Below are positions 1 through 7,885 of a stretch of 64,000 bases of DNA, in pieces. The stretch spans positions 232,995 to 296,994 of the forward strand of contig NZ_JANHDJ010000006.1 in the NCBI RefSeq assembly GCF_024494645.1. The letters are read 5' to 3'. The notes beneath the pieces were generated by a model. That model did no database searches. It was not told the origin of the DNA and saw nothing but the letters and a program-made list of their open reading frames with translations. The position numbers and the translations under genes are program-made. Every line of letters starts with the position of its first letter. Position 1 is the first letter of the stretch. This DNA comes from Halohasta litorea (GTDB taxonomy: Archaea; Halobacteriota; Halobacteria; Halobacteriales; Haloferacaceae).

Positions 1-2
1 AT

Positions 3-260
3 CCGAGCTACGTCGCTGCCGATGACGAGCTCGTTTCCGAAATCACCGATCACCTCCCGTCCGATATTCTCTCGGGGGAATACGCCTACATCCGGCGCAA
101 ACACCTCGAACAGGTCCTCGAAGACAAGCTCACAGCAGAACCGCGCTCAACCGACATCGTTGAACGAGTGATCGAGAAACTCGGCACCGGGCCTGCCAGC
201 ACCCCAGAGACCAACACTCCAGCGGACACAACCGCGTGTACGCTCGATGAGTATCTCTAA
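3..260 (+). CDS. C-terminal fragment of an unknown protein, cut by window edge
   Basis: An open frame runs in from the left edge and ends in TAA at 258-260, giving the last 85 residues of a protein. The visible part is charged and mostly helical in appearance (for example GEYAYIRRKHLEQVLEDK), then a Pro/Thr-rich tail ending in CTLDEYL. Codon use is haloarchaeal, with GC-rich third positions. The other two forward frames are stopped early. I do not recognise a family; the start and any catalytic part lie outside the window. Confidence 0.6.
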   Translation, partial: PSYVAADDELVSEITDHLPSDILSGEYAYIRRKHLEQVLEDKLTAEPRSTDIVERVIEKLGTGPASTPETNTPADTTACTLDEYL

Positions 261-317
261 TGCGAATCTGACCAAAGCACTAATGACCACGTACTGTCCA
301 CGGTATAACTACAACAC

Positions 318-1049
318 ATGAGTCAGGTCCGTACATTCATCTCAGCCACGGGTATCGGTATCGGCGGATACCTTCTCATCGGCATCTGGTCGGGTATCCT
401 CTTGGGCGCGCTTTACTTCACAACTGGCGCAGTCCCCTTCGAGCAAGAGCTCTTCGTGAGTAACCTCGGCCTGCTGATGGGAGCTATAACTACCACGGCA
501 CTGTTTTTCCAATTCACCGATCACAGGTACCAGTTCCTCAGAGTCAGAACACCAACCTCGAAGGAGATACTGCTGGTACTCGGCGGTGTCGTAGTTCTAC
601 TTGCCGGTGCGATGGGACTCGAATTCCTCCTTGGCCTTCTCAACGTAGGCACCTCCGATCACCAGATCTACGAAGCCTTCACGACCTCAGAATCTCCCGC
701 TGACCCCACGATCTTACTCGCGCTCATCCCTATCTCGATTCTGATCATCGGCCCGTGTGAGGAACTCATCTTCCGAGGGCTCGTTCAGGGGTCGCTCTAC
801 CAATCGTTCGACCGGCAATATGCTATACTCGTTTCGAGCGTCATCTTCGCGATGGTTCACTTCCCGGCTTACCTAACCGCAAGCGCAGCGGATGCAACGA
901 GTACACTCCTGATCGTTCTCTTTCTTTCACTCATCCTTGGCTGGCTGTACGAGACCACAGACAACCTCATCCTTCCCTCTCTCGCACACGGCATCTACAA
1001 CGCGGTCCTCTTCCTCTTCCTCTATTTCGAAGTTACCGGGGTTGTGTAA
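318..1049 (+). CDS. CPBP-family intramembrane metalloprotease
   Basis: A polytopic membrane protein of 243 residues with the CPBP (CAAX protease and bacteriocin-processing) signature. Motif 1 is EELIFRG with E148, E149 and R153. Motif 2 is the AMVHF segment with H181. The last motif is HGIYN with H224 and N228. These residues form the glutamate/histidine catalytic site in the family (Rce1-type, inside the membrane). Hydrophobic segments lie near residues 10-35, 50-65, 83-108, 130-146, 168-185, 197-213 and 222-240. The start ATG at 318 follows the preceding stop by 57 bases. The substrate cannot be read from sequence; CPBP proteins either process prenylated or peptide substrates or protect against membrane-active peptides. 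It is one of three membrane proteases in the first 13 kb. Confidence 0.85.
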   Translation: MSQVRTFISATGIGIGGYLLIGIWSGILLGALYFTTGAVPFEQELFVSNLGLLMGAITTTALFFQFTDHRYQFLRVRTPTSKEILLVLGGVVVLLAGAMGLEFLLGLLNVGTSDHQIYEAFTTSESPADPTILLALIPISILIIGPCEELIFRGLVQGSLYQSFDRQYAILVSSVIFAMVHFPAYLTASAADATSTLLIVLFLSLILGWLYETTDNLILPSLAHGIYNAVLFLFLYFEVTGVV

Positions 1050-1074
1050 CCCCCCTCATTTCAACTGGAAAATA

Positions 1075-1431
1075 TTACGATCCTTCCCCCTCGACCTTGC
1101 CTTTGTAGTCCCAGTTTTGACCGCCCTTCCCGTCCGGTGTGACGATGTACTTGTACGGCCCGTGCGGGCAACCCTTACAGTCTGAACCGCAGTTGTTCCG
1201 CCGAATAACAACCGTCCCCTCGTCGCTATCTTGGACGTCGACGACCTCGTCTGACTCATCGACATCTAAGTCATCCTCGTCGATCATCTGGTCCTGTTGA
1301 CCGATCCGGTATTCGCGTAGTTGGCGGGCGTACTCCTCGATTAGCTCTAACTGATCGATTTCTTGGCGGCGGAGTCCATCAACGATGTACTGCGCGATCT
1401 CGTCCGGTGGGGCCGGTTTGGTGTCTTCCAT
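1075..1431 (-). CDS. Small protein with C-terminal cysteine-rich CxxxCxxC-like motif, unknown function
   Basis: Read on the minus strand, it faces the CPBP gene tail to tail. From ATG at 1431 it gives 118 residues: a helical N-terminus (PPDEIAQYIVDGLRRQEIDQ), an acidic middle rich in Asp/Glu, and a C-terminus with NNCGSDCKGCPHGPYKY. The cysteines plus HGPY resemble a small metal-binding motif seen in several uncharacterised prokaryotic proteins. An upstream extension of 14 residues is open, but a TATA-like TTTACA about 32 bases before the 1431 ATG supports the shorter start. Function unknown; a nucleic-acid or metal-binding role is only a guess. Confidence 0.6.
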   Translation of the reverse strand: MEDTKPAPPDEIAQYIVDGLRRQEIDQLELIEEYARQLREYRIGQQDQMIDEDDLDVDESDEVVDVQDSDEGTVVIRRNNCGSDCKGCPHGPYKYIVTPDGKGGQNWDYKGKVEGEGS

Positions 1432-1566
1432 CTTGTCAATAGATATGAGCCGCAGCATTGTAAAGCTTGACAAGAAATACTGCTCAAATCCGTTTTTGCC
1501 TTCCGAGAGAAGGTGAGAAGAGGGTTTGAATAGAACCCAGACGCGCTACTACCGACAGACGATACC

Positions 1567-2355
1567 ATGGTCGTATTCATTTCCACCGTCTCCAGTCCTG
1601 ATCGCCCAAACAAACTGGCGCAGTTTTACCGGAAACTTGGTGTGCTAAAAACGCAAACAGGAGGCCCATTCTACCTCTCAGATGTCGATGGAACGATGGA
1701 CTGGCCTCACCGTGGGATCTACATCTTCTTCGACGAATCCACAGACCCGGAGATCGACCCGGTTAGCGAGTGGCACATCACTCGGATCGGTACTGTCGGC
1801 GTTTCCAAAGGAAGTTCCAGTTCGCTCTGGCAGCGACTCCGCACCCACCGAGGAACCACCAGTGGAAACTACGCAGACGGTGGTAACTGCCGAGGGTCCG
1901 TGTTCAGACTCCATATCGGAAACGCGATCATCGAAGACGAAGGCCTGGAAGACAAATACCCTCACTGGGGCGTTCCGCACCGTCAGCTCCCAGACAACAT
2001 ATCCACCTCAGAGATTCGCGCCCAAGAACACCCACTCGAACTACGGGTCTCCGAGCGGATTCGAAACCTCCCGTTCCTTGTGATTGACATCCCTGGCAAG
2101 CCCCACGCAGACTGCGATCGGGCACGCCTCGAGAAGAACCTCATCGCGCTTGTCTCTCACGCACGCCGAACGAATCCCCATCTGAAAAAGGACGACTGGC
2201 TCGGTCACCACTCACCGCGGGCCGAGATCAACAAAACCGGACTCTGGAACCTCGACCATGTGAACTCCTTTTACACGGACAGCATCATCTCGGAGGTGAC
2301 TCCCTACATCGAGTCCACCTCTCCCATCAGCGAAACCGATTCTGAGGGCCAGTAG
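1567..2355 (+). CDS. GIY-YIG-like nuclease domain protein
   Basis: A soluble protein of 262 residues. Residues 49-53 (RGIYI) match the GIY strand. Residues 73-77 (RIGTV) sit where the YIG strand is expected. R90 in LWQRLRTHRG matches the conserved catalytic arginine region. GSVFRLHIG (110-118) follows. Near the C-terminus, ARLEKNLIAL could supply the glutamate, and WLGHHSPRAEI and GLWNLDHV resemble the tail of a stand-alone prokaryotic GIY-YIG family. Such proteins cut DNA as homing or repair nucleases or in host-mobile element conflict. The gene stands alone, 14 nt after a tract with a short inverted repeat (GGGTT...AACCC, 1522-1538). The exact role is uncertain; the fold call is fairly safe. 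Confidence 0.65.
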   Translation: MVVFISTVSSPDRPNKLAQFYRKLGVLKTQTGGPFYLSDVDGTMDWPHRGIYIFFDESTDPEIDPVSEWHITRIGTVGVSKGSSSSLWQRLRTHRGTTSGNYADGGNCRGSVFRLHIGNAIIEDEGLEDKYPHWGVPHRQLPDNISTSEIRAQEHPLELRVSERIRNLPFLVIDIPGKPHADCDRARLEKNLIALVSHARRTNPHLKKDDWLGHHSPRAEINKTGLWNLDHVNSFYTDSIISEVTPYIESTSPISETDSEGQ

Positions 2356-2389
2356 TCTTTTGAGCAGGCTCTGTCTACGTGCGTATGCT

Positions 2390-2710
2390 ATGGTCGCAGA
2401 AATCACTACAGAGGGGCTAATGCCCCGCGTAAAGTCGGGGGTGGGCTATCTGATGGGCTTACTCATCATTATGAACGGCGTGGGGATACTCGCGATGCAC
2501 TCTGTCGGGAGTGGGCTCCTGCTACTCTGTGGCGGTGTCTTCCTCTTCCCCATCACCCGGAGGACTATCGAATCTCGGCTGGATACGGAGCTCACACTGA
2601 TGGTCGCCGCGAGCATCTTCCTCCTGTTCTTCTTCGCCGCGTCGGTGCTCTTGTTGATGAACGTCGACGTCGCAGAGGAAGGCCCAGAGATGCTGGCCCC
2701 CTACTTCTAA
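2390..2710 (+). CDS. Small membrane protein, unknown
   Basis: From ATG at 2390 the product is 106 residues, mostly hydrophobic. Segments at about residues 18-40, 42-58 and 72-95 look membrane-spanning, and a short polar C-terminus follows (VDVAEEGPEMLAPYF). An upstream in-frame start at 2360 would begin only 5 bases after the previous stop and add a polar decapeptide. I prefer 2390, which lies about 30 bases behind a T-rich element (2357-2364). No family is recognisable. It is followed closely by another small membrane protein, so the two may be expressed together. Confidence 0.55.
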   Translation: MVAEITTEGLMPRVKSGVGYLMGLLIIMNGVGILAMHSVGSGLLLLCGGVFLFPITRRTIESRLDTELTLMVAASIFLLFFFAASVLLLMNVDVAEEGPEMLAPYF

Positions 2711-2770
2711 CAGCGGTCAATCTGACCGGAGCAGATATTACACCTGCCTTTGAACTCCGAGCTACACCCC

Positions 2771-3103
2771 ATGGTAGCCTACTCTATCATCCTATTCGGG
2801 AGTATCGTCATCATTAGCCTCATCGCGTCTACCGCGATCGGCTTTGGCGTTCAGTGGGCGGCTTCAGAATTCCAACTCGGCCCTCTCCCGAGAGCATTCA
2901 TCGGGTTCGCCATCATCATTCCGTCAGTGCTACTGAAAGCAATCGACCTAGGGATGATCCGGATGATCCCGCTGTTCTTGGTCATCTACTACGTCGGCAC
3001 TTTCCAGATCGGGACCAAACTCGGTCTCGCAGCTGGCATGGAAGCCCCCGACGACAACGACCCGCCAGACTTCTTCTTCGATATGCTGAACAGATACCAA
3101 TAA
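2771..3103 (+). CDS. Small membrane protein, unknown
   Basis: From ATG at 2771 the product is 110 residues. Three hydrophobic segments are visible (residues 2-25, 40-58 and 63-82), with a polar C-terminus rich in Asp/Pro/Phe (DDNDPPDFFFDMLNRYQ). A TTG codon at 2750 would add seven residues but is a weaker choice. A TATA-like GATATTA lies about 37 bases before the ATG. No domain is recognised. It may accompany the preceding small membrane gene, 60 bases upstream. Confidence 0.55.
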   Translation: MVAYSIILFGSIVIISLIASTAIGFGVQWAASEFQLGPLPRAFIGFAIIIPSVLLKAIDLGMIRMIPLFLVIYYVGTFQIGTKLGLAAGMEAPDDNDPPDFFFDMLNRYQ

Positions 3104-3184
3104 CCCGATGAGGATTTTGTCGGACACCGCGATAATCTTTTTATAGCCACCCTGCGGTGTTCAGTATAGGCCATCCGACAACTC

Positions 3185-3496
3185 ATGGCACAACCATCCG
3201 CCCCATCAGATTCACCGAACAGACCGCACTGGTTCTCCGACGCGATCGGCCGGTCGGAGGCCGGCGTCACAATTACAGACATCTCGTTAGGGTCCACCGC
3301 CCTCAACGAGATGCTCATCAGACTCGCGGTCAAGTTCGACAACGACTATCGGGAGCCCAGACGGTACTACACGCTCCGACATGATGGATCCTCATGGGAG
3401 TGCCAGACCCCACGCAAACCGTCAATCTGCGCCTCTGTGACCGAGTGGTTAGACTGTAACCTCAGTTCGCCAGACGGGTTACGAACCCCGTATTAA
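3185..3496 (+). CDS. Small soluble protein coupled to LamG-like gene, unknown
   Basis: 103 residues with a mixed alpha/beta appearance, including GVTITDISLGSTALNEMLIR and two cysteines (WEC, SIC, plus a third near the end). A TATA-like CTTTTTATA at about 3137-3145 precedes it. Its TAA overlaps the ATG of the next gene (TAATG at 3494-3498), so the two are probably translated together. No known family is visible. It may be a partner or anchor of the downstream lectin-like protein. Confidence 0.55.
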   Translation: MAQPSAPSDSPNRPHWFSDAIGRSEAGVTITDISLGSTALNEMLIRLAVKFDNDYREPRRYYTLRHDGSSWECQTPRKPSICASVTEWLDCNLSSPDGLRTPY

Positions 3497-4296
3497 TGCC
3501 GGGCGAGTCGCACCGCTTCACCACCAACAGGCGGCTGAAATCCAATACTAAGGAATTAGGATGGGGCGGCGGTCGCGACTGGCAGTCAGATATTGATGGG
3601 AACAGCGAGATCGAGATCAACTCTGGGAGTGTGTTTCCCTGGGACGGTCCTAACATCCCCACCGAGGGGCTCGTTTCCTACTGGGACCTCAATGCTGGCT
3701 CCGGAAATTCCATCACCGATATCGAAGGGTCACACGATGGATCGATCCACAATGCTACATGGGCCACTGACAGCGGAAGAGACGGATCGGTGCTCCAGTT
3801 CGACGGGGGCAACGACTACATCGTCCTCAACGGCTGGTCAGGAATAACGGGAACGCACCCGCGGACCTGGGCAATCTGGTTCAAGTCTGGTAGCTCCCGA
3901 GACCACCGCCTCATCTCATACGGGGCGAACACCACTGGGAACAAATATGATATCCGAATCGATGACGCAAATGGCGATGTCCTGCGTGTCGAAAACGCTA
4001 GCGGACAGAAATATGGCTCAGTAGATGTTATCGACGGCCAATGGCATCTGCTCACCGTCGTCTTCCCATCTGGTGGGTCAGCTGTCCATGACCACTCGCT
4101 GTACGTTGATGCGACCTTAGATTCAAACACTGGAGGTGGGAATCAGTCTTTGAACACAGCCACGTCGACCAATGTGTTCTTTGGGAAATCCCACTGGCAC
4201 GGTGACGATACGAAAGGGCGTATCGGGGCCGTGTATGCCTACGATCGAGAGCTATCCCAATCGACGATCCAAACACTCTACGACGAGACCAAGTAA
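3496..4296 (+). CDS. LamG/concanavalin-like domain protein
   Basis: 266 residues. Residues about 55-260 follow the LamG-like jelly-roll pattern seen in many adhesins: GLVSYWDLNAGSG, then a small-residue loop, VLQFDGGNDYIVL, WAIWFKSG, WHLLTVVF, SLYVD and GRIGAVYAYDRELS near the end. These domains bind sugars or proteins. No signal peptide or membrane segment is visible in the first 55 residues, so export by a standard route is not evident. It overlaps the preceding gene by one base. A tail-fibre, surface adhesin or secreted role is inference; the fold assignment is good. Confidence 0.7.
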   Translation: MPGESHRFTTNRRLKSNTKELGWGGGRDWQSDIDGNSEIEINSGSVFPWDGPNIPTEGLVSYWDLNAGSGNSITDIEGSHDGSIHNATWATDSGRDGSVLQFDGGNDYIVLNGWSGITGTHPRTWAIWFKSGSSRDHRLISYGANTTGNKYDIRIDDANGDVLRVENASGQKYGSVDVIDGQWHLLTVVFPSGGSAVHDHSLYVDATLDSNTGGGNQSLNTATSTNVFFGKSHWHGDDTKGRIGAVYAYDRELSQSTIQTLYDETK

Positions 4297-4356
4297 ACGC
4301 GGGAAGCCACCCGGCCTTCTAGCCGATCTAAGTTGAGAGAGACGCCCGAGATATTG

Positions 4357-4465
4357 TTTTTACCCTCCGAGAGATGGTGATGAATCGTGGTTGTGTGGAA
4401 AGAGACACACAGCCACCGATTCCGACTAGAGGGTAGCTCCGCCGTCAGGAGACTCTTCTAGATTC
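4357..4465 (+). ncRNA. Candidate small structured RNA upstream of PCNA
   Basis: A promoter-like TTTTTA at 4357-4362 followed by CCCTCCGAG predicts a start near 4382. There a strong stem-loop begins: GAATCGTGG-TTGTGTG (4382-4397) pairs with CACACAGCCACCGATTC (4406-4422) with one bulge. A second stem follows, CTAGAG...CTCC (4426-4440) with GGAG...TCTAG (4448-4461). No ORF covers this stretch. It may be an independent small RNA or a PCNA leader element; PCNA also has its own TATA box further down at 4491. Confidence 0.4.
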
Positions 4466-4490
4466 GTTCGCGGCCTCGCCTCAGGATTGT

Positions 4491-4531
4491 TTTATATTTC
4501 CCGAGAGGGGTGAGGAGCAGTAGAAAAGAGG
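4491..4531 (+). promoter_or_regulatory. PCNA promoter and ribosome binding site
   Basis: TTTATA at 4491-4496 predicts a transcript start near 4518. GAGG at 4528-4531 sits 11 bases before the ATG at 4543 and can pair with the 16S rRNA tail. This makes 4543 the preferred start over an upstream in-frame codon at 4510. Confidence 0.5.
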
Positions 4532-4542
4532 TACTCAAAAAA

Positions 4543-5922
4543 ATGTCCCAAGCAGCAGACTCTCAGTCGAACGGAAGCACCGACACCGAAGACAACGACG
4601 CGGGCGGCATCGTGATCACGAACAAGCCGCAGACGGAACCGAGCGCGAGCGACGTGGAGAACAACCAGCCCGAGGCTGTTGAGGAGCCCGCCGCGGCCGA
4701 CGAAGAAGTCGCTGAAGCGTCTGCCGTCGACGAACCCGAGTCGGAGCCGCAGTCCTCTGACTCTGTCGAGGATGTCGAGGAATCCTCTTCAGACGCACCC
4801 GACGCGGAAGGCGAGGGCCCCGCCGAGGCCGGCAAAGCCGAGGACGTCGAGCCGGTCGAGGAAGCCAGCACCGACGCAGCTGCGGTAGAGCCCGACGCCA
4901 ACCCCGCCAGTTCCGCTGTTAGCGATGAGGTGACCGAAAGCGATACCGTCGACGAACCCGAAGCAGAAGTCGAAGCCGAACCCGACGACCTCTCCGAGGA
5001 CGAGTCTGAGGCTCCGTCCGTGGATGCCGAGGAGGCGGCCACCGAGGAGGCGACCGAGGACGGCTCGACCAACGAGGAATCCGACATGAGCAACACCCAG
5101 GCCGAACCCGAACCCGCACAGACCGACGATGGCGACTTCTCTGGAGTCGACGAGGACGTGAAGTCCCCGCCCCAGGAGTTCGACGCGATCGTGGAAGCAT
5201 CCACCCTCAAAGACGCAATCGACAGCGTCGGCGTTCTCGTGGACGAGTGTAAGATCCGCACGTCCCCTGAGGGACTCCAGATCCGCGCTGTCGATCCCGC
5301 CAACGTGGGGATGGTCGACCTGACCCTCTCCGCTCCCGCGTTCGAGAGCCTCAACACCGACGTCGGCATCCTCGGTATCTCGTGGGATCGGTTCGAGAAG
5401 GTCATCGGCCTCGCGAACAACGGCGACCTCGTCCACCTGGACTACGACCACAAGACGCGCAAGCTCAACGTGGAGATCAACGGCCTCTCGTACACGCTGG
5501 CGCTCATCGACCCCGACTCCATCCGCCAGGAGCCGGAGATCCCCGACCTCAACCTCCCGGCCGACGTGACCGTCGAGGGCTCGCAGATCGCGCGCGGTGT
5601 GAAGGCCGCGGACATGGTCTCTGACCACATCCGCCTGTCCGTCGACGACGTAGAACAGAGCTTCAGCTTCAGCGCGGAAGGCGACACCGACGACGTCGAC
5701 CTCAAACTCGAGACTGACGACCTCGTGGCTCTCAGTTCCGCTGCGCCCGCGGATTCGCTGTTCAGCCTGGACTACCTGAAGGACATGAACAAGGCCATCC
5801 CGAAGGATGCCGAGGTTACGATGGAACTGGGCGAGGAGTTCCCCATCAAGCTCCACTTCGGATTCGCAGAAGGCCACGGGCAGACGACGTACATGCTCGC
5901 CCCGAGAATCCAGAGCGACTAA
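4543..5922 (+). CDS. pcn: Sliding clamp PCNA with long acidic N-terminal extension
   Basis: 459 residues from ATG 4543. The last ~250 residues are a full archaeal [58 protein letters not shown], the interdomain connector near [32 protein letters not shown] and the C-terminal [13 protein letters not shown] trimers ring DNA and tether polymerases, ligase and nucleases. The first ~200 residues are a low-complexity Glu/Asp/Ala/Ser tract not found in ordinary PCNA (about 245-250 residues). An internal ATG at 5086 ([10 protein letters not shown]), preceded by GAGG with 8-base spacing, could yield a near-normal clamp of 278 residues. The element therefore encodes its own clamp, in line with its own helicases, primase and RPA. 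Confidence 0.93.
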   Translation: MSQAADSQSNGSTDTEDNDAGGIVITNKPQTEPSASDVENNQPEAVEEPAAADEEVAEASAVDEPESEPQSSDSVEDVEESSSDAPDAEGEGPAEAGKAEDVEPVEEASTDAAAVEPDANPASSAVSDEVTESDTVDEPEAEVEAEPDDLSEDESEAPSVDAEEAATEEATEDGSTNEESDMSNTQAEPEPAQTDDGDFSGVDEDVKSPPQEFDAIVEASTLKDAIDSVGVLVDECKIRTSPEGLQIRAVDPANVGMVDLTLSAPAFESLNTDVGILGISWDRFEKVIGLANNGDLVHLDYDHKTRKLNVEINGLSYTLALIDPDSIRQEPEIPDLNLPADVTVEGSQIARGVKAADMVSDHIRLSVDDVEQSFSFSAEGDTDDVDLKLETDDLVALSSAAPADSLFSLDYLKDMNKAIPKDAEVTMELGEEFPIKLHFGFAEGHGQTTYMLAPRIQSD

Positions 5923-5955
5923 CGCGCTAACACCTTTCGAAAAGTCGGTTACCGA

Positions 5956-7212
5956 TTACCGATCGTTAATCTCCCGCATATCGTCTTGGAGGGACTGTCT
6001 CGTCACTTGTTCCTCTATGCTATCGCCCTCCTCTTGAGGGGGCTGCCTCCAAGGGTAGTCTGGTGATTCAGATTCATCCTCCTCGTCCGTCTCCTGCTCG
6101 TACGGGCCTGTAGGCTCTTCCGGCTGTTGAGCAACTTCTTGGTTACTGTCCGGGGACTGAGCCGCTTGCTGATCAACGTGGGGCTCAGACGGGTGCTGAT
6201 GTCCTCCATCATTTTGATACACTGTCGGACCCTCTGCGTGCGGATCACCCGCCGCCGCCGGATCAGGAGAGACACCACCGCGAAGCCGGCGCTCCTTATC
6301 TTGCCGCATATAGTATTTGATCTCCTTGATAAGCTCACTCGGGTTATCCACTCCGTGGAAGTGAACTTCGCTCCCACCCGTCCCCGCGGTGAAGAAGTCG
6401 ATGTGTCCAACACCGTAGAACCGCTCCGGCGGCGGGTAGTGATCTTCGACGTTCTGTATCTCGTGAAGGTCGAATCGCTGTTTCGTCGTGTTGAGGAGGT
6501 GAGACCGGTGAAGGATCTGCCGGTTCGTAACGATGTGCCATGTCGACCCCCGCTCGATCGCCTGCCGGGTAAGCAGCACCACGGACAGACCAATGAGGAA
6601 CAAGGGGAAATACCACCAGCGGTCAGGGACGCTCAGATCAAGTACGGAAGGTGTGACGAGCGCAAGCATCTCGTCACCATACCCTAACGGGACGCCGATC
6701 GTCACGACCACCGCGACAACGAGCATCACGACCGCAACGAGGTACGGCCCCATCATCACCCACCTGCTCGGGTTCCCTTCGTGAACGATGAATTCGTCTT
6801 CCCCGATCATATCGTCCGGGTAGAAGTACCCCGAAATCCCTTCTTGCGGGTCCGCAGTCCCGGTTATTCTGGGGAGTATCCACTGTACCCCACCGACCAG
6901 CAGATTCGACACTTTACTCGCCGCCACCATCACGATCAGCATCAGTTTAACGTGAATCGGGCCTTCCACATCGGACCACCCCATCGCGTTTGACTCTTCA
7001 ACTTCGCCAGCCCCATACCGCTGACTTGGGGGGACATAGTCTTCAGGAAGTTCGTCGAACTGCTCCGATGTAGCCGTTGCTTGGTGCGGATCGGTTTGTT
7101 GCTCACGGACTGGCGAGGTTGGTTCTCCCCCGTCTTGCCGTAGGTGTGGATCAGAGCCCTCGACACCGCGAGAAGTCTCACTACCGGTCGTCTCTCTATC
7201 GGATGGCGTCAT
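5956..7212 (-). CDS. Membrane protein with bacterial PH-like (bPH2) domain
   Basis: 418 residues, convergent to PCNA. The N-terminal ~90 residues are disordered and polar. A weakly hydrophobic stretch (residues about 87-105) is followed by two strong membrane segments (about 150-172 and 195-215). After them comes WHIVTNRQILHRSHLL...FDLHEIQNVEDHYPPPERFYGVGHIDFFTAG, the typical bPH2/YdbT-like (former DUF304) domain, with IKYYMRQ closing it. The C-terminal 110 residues are acidic and Gln/Pro-rich. The family is membrane-bound with the PH-like domain in the cytoplasm; its ligand is unknown. A link to the secretion apparatus is possible but not shown by position. Confidence 0.75.
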   Translation of the reverse strand: MTPSDRETTGSETSRGVEGSDPHLRQDGGEPTSPVREQQTDPHQATATSEQFDELPEDYVPPSQRYGAGEVEESNAMGWSDVEGPIHVKLMLIVMVAASKVSNLLVGGVQWILPRITGTADPQEGISGYFYPDDMIGEDEFIVHEGNPSRWVMMGPYLVAVVMLVVAVVVTIGVPLGYGDEMLALVTPSVLDLSVPDRWWYFPLFLIGLSVVLLTRQAIERGSTWHIVTNRQILHRSHLLNTTKQRFDLHEIQNVEDHYPPPERFYGVGHIDFFTAGTGGSEVHFHGVDNPSELIKEIKYYMRQDKERRLRGGVSPDPAAAGDPHAEGPTVYQNDGGHQHPSEPHVDQQAAQSPDSNQEVAQQPEEPTGPYEQETDEEDESESPDYPWRQPPQEEGDSIEEQVTRQSLQDDMREINDR

Positions 7213-7320
7213 AATTTGTTGATCAACTCTCTTACAACCCCAAATTCACCCGCATACGATAATGCTTCCCCTCGTTTTACCCCCTCCCCCTCTTCAGCCA
7301 GTAGTCAGTTCAATCAATAT

Positions 7321-7351
7321 AGTTATAACAAATGACTGCTAACGCCAGCCA
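7321..7351 (+). promoter_or_regulatory. Promoter giving leaderless start
   Basis: TTATAA at 7321-7326 lies about 27 bases before the ATG at 7351, the exact spacing expected for an archaeal leaderless transcript. It lies between divergent genes. Confidence 0.5.
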
Positions 7352-7605
7352 TGCCCCGAGCGCATAAGAGGTCTCACACCGGTAGGTCAGTAGTGAACAC
7401 TGGAAGCAGTGAACTTGGCCAGAACGAACGGTACGAGGACTGTGGCTCCTGTAATGAGTTAACAATTCACGAAGTCACCGTCGAATTCACATCAACTGGC
7501 TCAGGTGGCCCGAAGACCCACGGCAAAGCGCCGTTCCGAGTAACCAAGTGCCTCACGTGCGAGACGACATCGAAGCTGCGCGTGGGTTCGATGAAACAGA
7601 GTTAG
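7351..7605 (+). CDS. Small zinc-ribbon protein
   Basis: 84 residues, basic at the N-terminus (MPRAHKRSH), with two CxxC knuckles: CGSC (residues 32-35) and CLTC (residues 70-73), separated by a beta-rich stretch (TIHEVTVEFTSTGSGG...FRVTKCLTC). This is the layout of a single zinc ribbon. Such small proteins are common on haloarchaeal plasmids and viruses, usually as presumed regulators or nucleic-acid binders. The start is fixed by the TATA box 27 bases upstream. Confidence 0.7.
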   Translation: MPRAHKRSHTGRSVVNTGSSELGQNERYEDCGSCNELTIHEVTVEFTSTGSGGPKTHGKAPFRVTKCLTCETTSKLRVGSMKQS

Positions 7606-7722
7606 GCCATTCCAAAACGCCGGGGATCGGCCCCTCAGAGCAACAGCTTTGGCCAAAAACAGGCGGTACAGACCCTATCTGACAGAACCACATATTACAC
7701 CCCGCAGCGGAGCGCCGACTGT

Positions 7723-7878
7723 ATGCCCACGTGTGAGAACTGCGAAAGTCACGTCACCGACAACTACGTCCGAGTCTTCACGCCGGACGGATTAGATAAC
7801 CCGCGAGCCTGTCCCCAGTGCGATGACCTTATTCGACACAACGGACAGATCAGGAAGGCCCGTACCCCAAGATTCTAA
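7723..7878 (+). CDS. 51-residue CxxC zinc-finger protein (haloarchaeal DUF7563-like)
   Basis: A short gene: MPTCENCESHVTDNYVRVF..., then ACPQCDDLIRHNGQIRKARTPRF. The two CxxC pairs (C4/C7 and C30/C33) make a compact zinc finger. The pattern CENCxxHVTDxYVRVF...G...ACPxC is typical of a very small haloarchaeal protein family. TATTAC near 7693 lies about 30 bases before the ATG. It ends 8 bases before the end of the oppositely oriented helicase gene. Confidence 0.7.
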   Translation: MPTCENCESHVTDNYVRVFTPDGLDNPRACPQCDDLIRHNGQIRKARTPRF

Positions 7879-7885
7879 CCGCCCG

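Noticed and set aside
4563..5877. Long antisense ORFs over PCNA
   Set aside because: They are Ser-rich or Val/Gly-rich mirror images of the acidic GC-rich coding strand. PCNA itself is certain.
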